NCBI RefSeq assembly: GCF_013284035.1
Contig: NZ_CP054141.1
Span: 2,666,001 to 2,730,000 of the forward strand
From: Flavobacterium sp. M31R6
GTDB taxonomy: Bacteria > Bacteroidota > Bacteroidia > Flavobacteriales > Flavobacteriaceae
Reading direction: 5' to 3'
Length of the DNA: 64,000 nucleotides
Below are positions 45,424 through 53,700 of the stretch, piece after piece; positions within the stretch are counted from its first letter, which is position 1, and the number at the start of each line of letters is the position of its first letter. The notes beneath the pieces are model-generated. The model did no database searches and had not been told where the DNA came from. It worked only from the letters and a program-made list of their open reading frames with translations. The position numbers and the translations under genes were made by a program.

Positions 45424-46029
45424 ATGGCAATATTGACACTTATTCGGCACGGACAGTCGATTTATAATTTAGAGAATCTATTTACCGGTAATGTAGATGT
45501 GGCACTTACTCCTTTGGGAAAAGAAGAAGCAAAACAAGCAGGAATCAAGTTGAAGAATTTTGAATATAATATTGCATACACTTCTGTTCTAAAACGAGCA
45601 GAGGAATCTTTGAGAATAATTTTGGAAGTAATTCACCAAACTACGATCCCTATTATAGCAGATAAAGCTTTAAATGAAAGAAGATATGGAAGTTTGCAAG
45701 GACAAAACAAAGACGAAGTCTCAAAAAAATACAGTTCTGAACAAGTAGAAATTTGGAGAAGAAGTTATGATATTCGGCCGCCAGATGGCGAAAGTTTAGC
45801 CGATACTTACGATAGGGTAGTCCCTTATTTTAGAAAAGAAATAGAACCAAAACTTAGAACTGGACAAAATGTTTTGATAGTCGCTCACGGCAATAGTTTA
45901 AGAGCTTTAGTAATGTATCTGGAAGGTATCAGCAAGACTGAAATTGTCAGTTTTGAAATCCCTACAGGCTTACCAAGACATTATGTTTTTGATGCTAATC
46001 TAAAGATAAAGTCAGTTAAATATTTATAA
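45424..46029 (+). CDS. 2,3-bisphosphoglycerate-dependent phosphoglycerate mutase family protein
   Basis: A 201-aa histidine phosphatase-fold protein. The RHG motif is at LIRHGQSIYNLENLFTG, followed by LNERRYGSLQGQNKDE, RRSYDIRPPDGESLADTYDR and VAHGNSLRALVMYLEGIS. All four are the conserved segments of dPGM (GpmA), which interconverts 2- and 3-phosphoglycerate. It is short for GpmA (usually about 230-250 residues), as in several Bacteroidota. It is the only + strand gene in this island. Confidence 0.88.
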   Translation: MAILTLIRHGQSIYNLENLFTGNVDVALTPLGKEEAKQAGIKLKNFEYNIAYTSVLKRAEESLRIILEVIHQTTIPIIADKALNERRYGSLQGQNKDEVSKKYSSEQVEIWRRSYDIRPPDGESLADTYDRVVPYFRKEIEPKLRTGQNVLIVAHGNSLRALVMYLEGISKTEIVSFEIPTGLPRHYVFDANLKIKSVKYL

Positions 46030-46077
46030 AAAGCCGCAAAATATGCAATGGTTTAAAGCAAAGGAGAATATTTTTAA

Positions 46078-46203
46078 CTGATTAACGGTTATCAAGCTCG
46101 TGTACCATTTCGTTGGTCATAGATGTAAGGTTGGAAAACTCCTATGTTCTTGATGCCGTTGCGCCAACCTGGCAAATCAGTAAAAAACACTATTGTTTTT
46201 TTT
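46078..46203 (+). ncRNA. Candidate structured RNA with a pseudoknot
   Basis: A 103-base block less A+T-rich than its surroundings. CTGATT (46078-46083) pairs with AATCAG (46175-46180). AACGGTTATCAAG (46084-46096) pairs with CTTGATGCCGTT (46149-46160). ACCA/TGGT makes a small hairpin near 46104-46117. AGGTTGG (46128-46134), inside the second helix's loop, pairs with CCAACCT (46164-46170) outside it, forming a pseudoknot. A weak AAAAACA/TGTTTTT hairpin with a U-run at 46183-46203 could terminate it. The strand could be either. I do not recognise the family. Confidence 0.5.
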
Positions 46204-46251
46204 GATGGGAAATATATTTATAAAGAATTTTTTAGTTTGTGTTATACAAAT

Positions 46252-46446
46252 CTAAGATTCATCTTTTGTAGTACGCACTAAACTAATTCCTGCTATAAAG
46301 AAAACAGTTCCTAAAATTCCATAGATGATTAATGCTTTAATGTCCCTTTCACTGCCAGAAGTGTTAGTAAATATTACTGCATCATAAATAAGCCCACCGA
46401 TACCGAGTGCTGTTAATAATGCGCCGAAGATTCTTTTGATATTCAT
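46252..46446 (-). CDS. Small two-helix membrane protein
   Basis: A 64-aa protein with two hydrophobic segments (FGALLTALGIGGLIYDAVIF and ALIIYGILGTVFFIAGISLV) joined by a polar TNTSGSERDIK loop, and a charged tail. Function unknown. It shares an upstream two-block motif with the YtxH gene at 32389, which places it with the small stress-type membrane proteins of this island. Confidence 0.8.
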   Translation of the reverse strand: MNIKRIFGALLTALGIGGLIYDAVIFTNTSGSERDIKALIIYGILGTVFFIAGISLVRTTKDES

Positions 46447-46497
46447 AATGTAGATATTTATTGATTATTATTGGTTGTATGTAATTCGCATATCGTC

Positions 46498-46554
46498 ATT
46501 AGTGTTTATCTCATCGGTTACTATTTTATATTGGTATTCGATGATTTTCAATTG
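46498..46554 (-). promoter_or_regulatory. Two-block leader motif shared with 32701-32758 (64-aa protein side)
   Basis: In + strand order, ATTAGTGTTTATCTCA (46498-46513) then TTCGATGATTTTCAATTG (46537-46554), with 23 bases between. The blocks are almost identical to those upstream of YtxH, but the DNA around them differs. Confidence 0.5.
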
Positions 46555-46633
46555 CGACCAATTTACGTTAATGCTCATTTCATGATTTTTATTTTTAAAA
46601 TTTATAGTGCGATAGAATTTGAAATTATTTTAA

Positions 46634-47068
46634 TTACATCCTGTCCATATACCAGCTTAGTTCTTTTTTCATTTTTCTAAACTCGTAAAGAGATGATATT
46701 ATTTTTTGCAAACGAACAAAAGCCGTTTCGCTTTTAACCACATAATCAAAGGCCTGATGATGCATACAATCGATAGCTACATCAATTTTATCCTGAGAAG
46801 ACAGCATAATCACAGCAATTTCAGGATTGAATGCTTTTATTTTGTCCAAGGTTGCGATACCGTTTATCGCATTTTTATCAATACCATCCAGATGATAATC
46901 CAAAATAATAACATCTGGGTTATTGGATAAATTGGCAAGGCAAAGTTCACCGGTAGAGTAGGTTTCTATTTCAAAATCAGCATGATCCAAAAACTCAATT
47001 TCCAAAGACTTCAAGAATAAGGCGTCATCATCGACTAAGAACAGTTTTATTTTGTTTGTGCTATTCAT
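46634..47068 (-). CDS. Stand-alone response-regulator receiver
   Basis: A 144-aa protein made only of a receiver domain: the acidic pocket FLVDDDALFL, the phosphorylated Asp in DVIILDYHLDG (about residue 56), the Ser/Thr position in IAVIMLSSQD and Lys in YVVKSET. A short helical tail follows (RLQKIISSLYEFRKMKKELSW) instead of a DNA-binding or enzymatic output. Its start overlaps the kinase stop by four bases, so the pair is translationally coupled. It probably passes phosphate to or from the kinase HPt domain or acts by protein contact. Confidence 0.92.
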   Translation of the reverse strand: MNSTNKIKLFLVDDDALFLKSLEIEFLDHADFEIETYSTGELCLANLSNNPDVIILDYHLDGIDKNAINGIATLDKIKAFNPEIAVIMLSSQDKIDVAIDCMHHQAFDYVVKSETAFVRLQKIISSLYEFRKMKKELSWYMDRM

Positions 47069-49956
47069 TTTAGGGATTTTTTTAGTGTTTCTAATTCTAG
47101 CTCTAATTCTTTACAGGCCTGCGTACATGCATCTTCAAGTTTCAATACCATACTTTCCATTTCATCATTTTGTTGTTGTATTGCCACAAATTCCTGAATT
47201 TTTTTTGCCATATTTTCAAAATCGGAATGCATTCCCATAATTGAAAATGAGGGAATCATTTTGTGAATGGCAGCATTTAGCATATTCCAATCTTGATCCA
47301 ACAAACTTTGTTTTAATGTACTGATTAGCTCAGGCGTTTGTTCCAGATATAGCCCAATCATTTCAATCATCAATTTTGGATTGGATTTGGTGCGGTGGTT
47401 CAAGTAATCTAAATTGATGTATTTTACTTTTTCCACTTCTGAACCCCCTGTTTTGATAGTATTCTTTGGTTTTAAATTTTTAGGTTTTTGTATTAAACCT
47501 ACAATTTTGCTGTATAATACTCTTTCATCAATGGGTTTTGCAATATAATCGTTCATGCCCACAGCTTTACATTTAGCCAAATCTACAGTTGTGACGTCTG
47601 CCGTCAGAGCAATTATTGGGATTGTCAATTTCAATGTTTCTCTAATGTATTCTGTGGCTTCAAAACCGTTCATTTCAGGCATTTGTAAATCCATCAAAAC
47701 AACATCGTATTGATTTGTTTTGAGTTTTTCGATGGCAATTTTTCCGTTTTCGGCGATATCACGTTCAAAGCCAAAATCATCCAATACCGTTTTCATCAAC
47801 AATTGATTGAGAGCCATATCTTCAACAACCAAGACTTTGATGCCTTTGATTTCATTGTCCAATTCCATAATTTCATTTTCTAGTTCTGCATCTTCTTTCG
47901 TTTTTAGAAAAGGTAAAGTAAAACTAAAACGGGAATACTCGTTTATTTTACTTTTGACCCTAATACTTCCTCCTTGAGATTCTACCAGTTGTTTTACAAT
48001 AGCAAGTCCAAGACCTGTACCTCCATATAATCGGGAAGTTCCACTTGATGCTTGTTGGAAATTTTCAAAAATTCGGTCAATTTTATCTTCTCCTATTCCT
48101 ATTCCGGTGTCTTTGACTGCAAATTCAATAATTACTTTTTCGTCGTCTTCAAACATTAAATGAACGCTTACGGTAATGACCCCTTTATTTGTGAATTTTA
48201 CTGCATTACTAACCAAATTTAAAATAATTTGGTGCAAACGAATTGCATCTCCAACTAAGACTTCTGGAATTTTATCGTCGTATTCAGAAACTAATTTTAA
48301 GTTTTTTTCCTGAATTTTTGTTTCAAATAAATGAAGCATAGAAGATAATGATTTTTTTATTTTGAAAGGACTTTGCTCAAAAGTCATTTTTCCTGCATCT
48401 ACTTTTGCTAAATCCAAAATGTCATTTATAAGCACGATTAGCGCATCGCCACTCATTTTTATGGCCATCAGATATTCCTTTTGTTTGGCTGATAATTCCG
48501 TTTTTAAGACCACTTTCGTAAATCCAATTATGGCATTCATCGGTGTCCGAATCTCATGACTCATGTTCGATAAAAATTGCTGTTTTGCTTTTACGGCATT
48601 TTCAGCAATTTTAGTAGCCAATTCTGCTTTACTTTTTGCTTCTTCGGCTATTACTGTTGCCAATTCAGCAAAGACTTTGGCTTCAAATAATTCTGTTGCA
48701 ATTCGCTTTTGTTCGGTAATATCTCTGGCAACCACAACTGCACCAACCACATTTCCTAAATCATCTTTGTAAACCGAGCCGTTAAACAAAACATCGGTAA
48801 ATTTTTCGTCTTTTATAGTTAGCGGATAATCGACGACAAAACCTTTTGAAAAAACTTTTTTATATCCATCCCGAGCTTTTTGAGGCTCTGTGAAATAATT
48901 AATAAAATCAGAACCTATAAGTTTTTCTCTGGATACACCAGTAACTCGAACTGTTGCATCATTGGTGTCCGTAATTTTTCCGTTTGGTGAAATGGTAAAT
49001 AATGGATCCCGACTGGCTTCAATCAAACTCAAAGAATATTGGGAAGCCAATTTAAGGGAATAACTATGGGCTTCTAGTTCTTTGTTTGCGATTTCACGTT
49101 TCTCTTTCTCTTTGTTTTGAAATTCAAGTTCAAGATCTGCAATTACGAGTTCGGCTGCTCTGTTTTCTTTCTCACCTGTTTGAAAAATAAGCTCTTTGTT
49201 GGCAATGTATAATTCATCTGCTCTTTTTTCTTTTTCATCATTTTGAAAAGCCAATTCTTTGTTGGCAATAACTAACTCAGCAGCTCTTTTTTCTTTGACT
49301 TTATTTTGGTAGGCCAGCTCTTCATTTGCAATAACTAACTCTGCGGCTCTTTTCTCTTTTTCTGTATTTTGAAAAGCCAATTCCTTATTGGCAATTCCTA
49401 ATTCATCTGCGCGTTTTTCTTTTTCATCATTTTGGTATGCCAATTCTTTGTTGGCAATACCTAATTCGGCTGCACGTTTTTCTTTTTCTTCGTTTTGAAA
49501 AGCTAATTCTTTGTTGGCAATGCCTAATTCATCTGCACGTTTTTCTTTTTCATCATTTTGAAAGGCCAATTCTTTATTAGCATTTCTCAATTCCAGCGCC
49601 CATTTTTGTTCGGCTATATCTCTTGCTACAATTACTACTCCCTTTATATTGCCATGATTGTCACGATATACAGAACCATTAAATAACACTTCTGTAAGTT
49701 TTCCATTTTTGTGGCGAAGTGTAAGCGGAGAATCAGAAACTGAGCTTTTAGAAAAAACTTCTTGATAAACATCGTGTGCTTTTTTTGGCTCAGTAAAATA
49801 ATCTTTAAAATAAGTCCCTGTCAATTCCTCTCTCGATATTCCAGTAATATGAGTCAATGCTTCATTCATATCCGTAATCTTGCCTTCGGTACTAATGGTA
49901 ACCAAAGGATCCAAACTGGCTTCTATTAAACTTCTGGCATATTGTGATTCTTGCAT
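47065..49956 (-). CDS. Hybrid histidine kinase PAS-coil-PAS-HisKA-HATPase-REC-HPt
   Basis: A 963-aa protein without transmembrane segments. Order: PAS (about 5-118); a coiled-coil linker of about eight 21-residue repeats (about 123-300); PAS (about 305-420); HisKA with SNMSHEIRTPMNAIIGF (about 470-535); HATPase with the N, G1 and G2 boxes (LNLVSNAVKFTN, DTGIGIGEDK, YGGTGLGLAIVKQL); receiver with DVVLMDLQMPEMNG (about 705-825); and a C-terminal HPt with AAIHKMIPSFSIMGM. The signal is unknown, but cytoplasmic PAS sensing is likely. It lies between the AraC gene and the stand-alone receiver in one unit behind operator G. Confidence 0.93.
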   Translation of the reverse strand: MQESQYARSLIEASLDPLVTISTEGKITDMNEALTHITGISREELTGTYFKDYFTEPKKAHDVYQEVFSKSSVSDSPLTLRHKNGKLTEVLFNGSVYRDNHGNIKGVVIVARDIAEQKWALELRNANKELAFQNDEKEKRADELGIANKELAFQNEEKEKRAAELGIANKELAYQNDEKEKRADELGIANKELAFQNTEKEKRAAELVIANEELAYQNKVKEKRAAELVIANKELAFQNDEKEKRADELYIANKELIFQTGEKENRAAELVIADLELEFQNKEKEKREIANKELEAHSYSLKLASQYSLSLIEASRDPLFTISPNGKITDTNDATVRVTGVSREKLIGSDFINYFTEPQKARDGYKKVFSKGFVVDYPLTIKDEKFTDVLFNGSVYKDDLGNVVGAVVVARDITEQKRIATELFEAKVFAELATVIAEEAKSKAELATKIAENAVKAKQQFLSNMSHEIRTPMNAIIGFTKVVLKTELSAKQKEYLMAIKMSGDALIVLINDILDLAKVDAGKMTFEQSPFKIKKSLSSMLHLFETKIQEKNLKLVSEYDDKIPEVLVGDAIRLHQIILNLVSNAVKFTNKGVITVSVHLMFEDDEKVIIEFAVKDTGIGIGEDKIDRIFENFQQASSGTSRLYGGTGLGLAIVKQLVESQGGSIRVKSKINEYSRFSFTLPFLKTKEDAELENEIMELDNEIKGIKVLVVEDMALNQLLMKTVLDDFGFERDIAENGKIAIEKLKTNQYDVVLMDLQMPEMNGFEATEYIRETLKLTIPIIALTADVTTVDLAKCKAVGMNDYIAKPIDERVLYSKIVGLIQKPKNLKPKNTIKTGGSEVEKVKYINLDYLNHRTKSNPKLMIEMIGLYLEQTPELISTLKQSLLDQDWNMLNAAIHKMIPSFSIMGMHSDFENMAKKIQEFVAIQQQNDEMESMVLKLEDACTQACKELELELETLKKSLK
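49060..49590 (-). repeat. 63-bp tandem repeats encoding the kinase coiled-coil linker
   Basis: About eight in-frame units of 63 bases (21 residues, three heptads) reading like NKELAFQNDEKEKRADELGIA. The DNA units differ at synonymous and conservative sites, so they are not freshly duplicated. Whole-unit changes would lengthen or shorten the signalling helix by an exact number of heptads. Confidence 0.88.
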
Positions 49957-50014
49957 TAGGAAACGTGGTATTGTTGGTTAAATTTATAGTGGAATTTTAA
50001 AGATGAAGTTGTAC

Positions 50015-50581
50015 TTAATTCCCAATTTCCTCAATTGGGCTTCGTCTTTTGTCTTTTAATTGTTTAAAGTGGGTAGGAGATAGGCCTGTTACTTTTTTGA
50101 ACTGACTCGATAAGTGAGCTACGCTGCTATATCCCATTTTCCAAGCAATTTCAGTGATATTGAGTTCGCCATAAATAATCAATTCTTTAATTCTTTCGGT
50201 CTTGTGCGAAATGATAAATTGCTCGATTGTAGTTCCTTGCACTTCCGAAAAAAGATTGGACATATAGGTATAATCGTGATTTAATTTTTCATGCAAATAG
50301 TCGGAAAAATTAATTTTAATGTTTTCATCAGTATGATGTACCAATTCAATAATTACATTTTTTATTTTTTCGATAAGCATGGCTCTTTTATCATCCATCA
50401 ATTCGAGTCCCGAATCGATTAAGCCTATTTTGAGTTGCTCTCTTTGATACATAGAAATAGTTTCCATGATTTCCACTTCGCCTAAATCAACCACAATAAA
50501 GTGCAGACCAAGTTTCTTCAATTCTTCTTTTACCGCCATTTTGCAGCGATTACTAACCATGTATTTGATGTATAATTTCAA
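50015..50581 (-). CDS. AraC-family transcriptional regulator
   Basis: A 188-aa protein. Residues about 100-175 form the double helix-turn-helix of AraC regulators (FIISHKTERIKELIIYGELN, ITEIAWKMGYSSVAHLSSQF, KKVTGLSPTHFKQLKDKRR). The N-terminal 90 residues (MKLYIKYMVSNRCKMAVKEE, LKKLGLHFIVVDLGEVEI) are not a known sugar-sensing domain and there is no receiver. Its promoter carries operator G, and a 58-base gap leads into the hybrid kinase. It is the only DNA-binding regulator in the window and therefore the first candidate for the shared operator. Confidence 0.92.
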   Translation of the reverse strand: MKLYIKYMVSNRCKMAVKEELKKLGLHFIVVDLGEVEIMETISMYQREQLKIGLIDSGLELMDDKRAMLIEKIKNVIIELVHHTDENIKINFSDYLHEKLNHDYTYMSNLFSEVQGTTIEQFIISHKTERIKELIIYGELNITEIAWKMGYSSVAHLSSQFKKVTGLSPTHFKQLKDKRRSPIEEIGN

Positions 50582-50606
50582 GTTGTTCTTGTTTTAAAGG
50601 ATAGAG

Positions 50607-50670
50607 TAAAGGTCGTCTAGAAATCAACAATCGATGTTATAGAATTTACAAGATTGTTGTATAATTCACT
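50607..50670 (-). promoter_or_regulatory. Bipartite direct-repeat operator and -7 element, site G
   Basis: TAAAG (complement of CTTTA) at 50607-50611. Half-sites are GTTATAGAATTTAC at 50636 and GTTGTATAATTCAC at 50656, 20 apart, with a 24-base gap to the -7 element. It precedes the AraC-kinase-receiver operon, which suggests autoregulation. Confidence 0.75.
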
Positions 50671-50729
50671 GATTGTTGCCTTTTTAAATATAAGCCATTA
50701 GCAAAATTTTAATTGCAAATCAAAAAAAC

Positions 50730-50794
50730 TAGATGCATATAATTTTGTCTAGCATCTAACCTTTGTCAAAGTTGTAAACTTTGACAAAGGTTAG
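50730..50794 (-). terminator. Double hairpin after the CheB-CheR-kinase gene
   Basis: A perfect 18-bp stem (CTAACCTTTGTCAAAGTT / AACTTTGACAAAGGTTAG at 50756-50773 and 50777-50794) with a 3-base loop. It partly overlaps a second inverted repeat, TAGATGC (50730-50736) / GCATCTA (50752-50758). The two cannot form fully at once. No clean U-run follows, so termination strength is uncertain. Confidence 0.65.
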
Positions 50795-50798
50795 AGTT

Positions 50799-53700
50799 CT
50801 ATTTCTTAGGAAGTGTTTTTTTAAGCTGTTTGACTATTTTCTCATACAAAAGCTTTTCATCAATGGGTTTTGAGATATAATCATTCATTCCCACGGTTTT
50901 TGATTTTTGTACATCTACGGTGGTCACATCTGCAGTAAGCGCAATGATAGGAATTTTGGAATTCATTGTATTTCGAATGAAATCTGTAGCCTCAAACCCG
51001 TTCATTTCAGGCATTAGTATATCCATTAAAATAATGTCATAGCTATTCTCTTTTAGCTTTGCAATGGCTACTTTACCATTTTCGGCAATATCACATTGAA
51101 AACCAAATTCCTCTAAAATGATTTTTATCAAAAGTTGATTCAACGGTACATCTTCTGCGACCAAAACTTTTACATTTTCTAATCCTTCGATTGTAGTGTA
51201 AATATTTTCTGTTTCTGCAGGAATTTCATCGCAGAATTTTTCAAAATCCATGACAAAACCAAATGTGGAGCCGATACCTTCTTCACTTTGTACAATTAAT
51301 GTACCTCCTTGATGCTCTACCAGTTGTTTGACAATGGCAAGACCTAAACCGGTTCCGCCATACAATCTTGAAATTTCGGTAGAAGCTTGTTCGAAATTAT
51401 CAAAAATAGTTGCCAGTTTGTTTTTTGGAATTCCAATACCTGTATCGGTTAATTTGAATTCTATTGTGGTTTTTTCTGAATCTTCTTTCAGCATTTGAAC
51501 ACTCAATATTATTTTTCCTTTTGAAGTAAATTTGATAGCATTGCTTATTAAATTTAAAATAATTTGTCGTAAACGCATACAATCGCCTACAATAAATTCA
51601 GGAATTCGACTATCATATTGTTGTTCTAATTTTAAATTTTTCTCTGAACATTTAGATTCAAACAAATAAAAGATATCGCCAATAGATTCAAAGATGTTGA
51701 AGTTTTTTTTGTCAAAAGTCATTTTTCCAGCATCTACTTTGGCAAGATCAAGAATATCATTAATTAAAACAATCAATGCGCTTCCCGAAGATTTAATAGC
51801 TGTGATAAATTCTTTTTGCTCTTTATTCAATTCAGTTTTCAAAACCACATTTGTAAACCCAATTATGGCATTCATCGGAGTCCTAATCTCATGACTCATA
51901 TTCGACAAAAATTGTTGCTTAGATTTTAATGCATTTTCGGCAATTTTTGTGTTTTGTTCCGCTACGCGCTTTGCTTCGATTAATTCATACTTTAAATTAA
52001 TATGAGCTGTAACTTCGTAAGCAATAACGGTTACCCCCAAAATGGTTTCATCAGCATCGAGATAAGGTTGATAAACAAAATTAAAATAAACATCCTCAAA
52101 TTGGCCATTGCGTTTTATGGGAACAAGGAGTTCATATCCTTCTTGAGGAATACCTGTTGTATATACCTCGTCTAGCATTTTTGGGATCGGACCATCTTTT
52201 AATTCGGGCAAAACGGTAAGAATTGGCTTGCCTTCGATATCATTGCCTTTTCCCCAAATTTCTTTAATACTATCATTGGCAAGTTTGATGACCATCTCTT
52301 TTCCTTTTAATATGACAAAAGAGAAAGGAGAATGCATGAGCATCATACTATACCGTTTATTGCTGTCTTCAATGGCTTTAAGTGCTTTTTTCTCTACTTC
52401 AAGTTGTACTTCCAGTACTTTTTTCTCTTTGATTTGGAGTTCAATGGCAAGATTTCGAACATCGGTAATGTCAATAATCGTAAGAACAATTAATTCTTCA
52501 TTTTCTCGTGCTTGGATGATCCGGTGTGCGTTGAGTAACATTATTTTTTTTCCAATAACCGGAAAAACATGTTCTACTTCAAAATCATGAAAGTTCTTGT
52601 TTTCAGAAACAATTTCTTCTATTAGCTTTCTTAATTTTGGAATGTTCCATTGGTTATTCCCTAATTTATATAATGATTTTCCAATGCATTCTTCTTCGGT
52701 TACATGAAATGTTTTGCAAAATGATTTATTGGCTGATTTTATTTTTATGTCTTTATCAAGAATGAGCACAGGTTCATGAACTGTAGAGAGTATGGCTTCA
52801 TTATATTGGTTTAATTCTTCGACTTGCTGAATTCTGGAATGTAATTCCTGATTACTGGTTACCAATTCCTCATTGGTTGATTCAATCTCTTCCTTGGAGG
52901 TTTCGAGTTCTTCATTCAAGCTTTGCAATTCTTCATTACTTGAGACTATTTCTTCGTTGGCACTTTGCAGTTCTTCATTGGCGGCTTCCTGATCATGGGT
53001 GATAGATCCCATATCTGCACGCGCTGCAGCAAGTTCGTCTTCAAGTTTTTTTATTCGACGATCTTTAGCAATCGTGTTGTTTTCTTGCCCTTTTATTGAG
53101 TCTTCCTCTGTTTCATGTTCGATGTTTCCTGTAAAAATAACAATCAATAAAGGCTCTTCTCCTTCAATGTTAAGCGGAATAACCTCGAGATTTACAATTT
53201 GAATAGTTTTGTCTATCGGGTTTCGATTCATTTCAATCCCAATTTTTTGGATCGGAAGTTTTGTTTTAATGGCATGATGAATGGCATTTCGCAACTCAAA
53301 TGTGATTTCTATATGTGCCATTTTCAAAATATTAAAACTGGCCTTACCAGGGGAATGCTGTAAATACAAAGAAGTAGATCCCCTAAATTGGAGAATTTCT
53401 AAATCGTAGTTGATAATGACACTGGCAGGTACATGATGTTCCAATAAAACGGCATCAAAAGCCATTCCGATAGTGCCGTTTACAGATGCAGATACTTTTT
53501 TGAATGTAGTAGGTGGTGTAGTGTTTTTATCAGGCATGGTAGAATGGGATAGACGTGAAGTAAGGTCAGGATTGGTGCGTAAATCTGAATTTTTTTTTCG
53601 GGAATAAAATTTGAATTTTTTATCGAGAATCGAAAAAAGCTGTGCTGTTGTTCCAATTGTTTCCGATTTTCCCAACATCAAACAACCTCCATCGTTTAAG

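Noticed and set aside
46090..46190. Short minus-strand frame containing LPGWRNGIKNIGVFQ
   Set aside because: It lacks a good start, is under 40 residues and lies inside the block with pseudoknot pairing. I favour a structured RNA, though coding is not fully excluded.
46252..46500. A copy of the bipartite operator just before the 64-aa membrane gene (GTTGTATGTAATTCGC)
   Set aside because: Only one half-site is present, about 26 bases from the start codon, with no CTTTG at the fixed spacing.
46634..47068. Stand-alone receiver as a LytTR regulator of the 21-bp repeats
   Set aside because: LytTR sites have similar spacing, but this protein ends about 20 residues after the receiver and has no DNA-binding domain.
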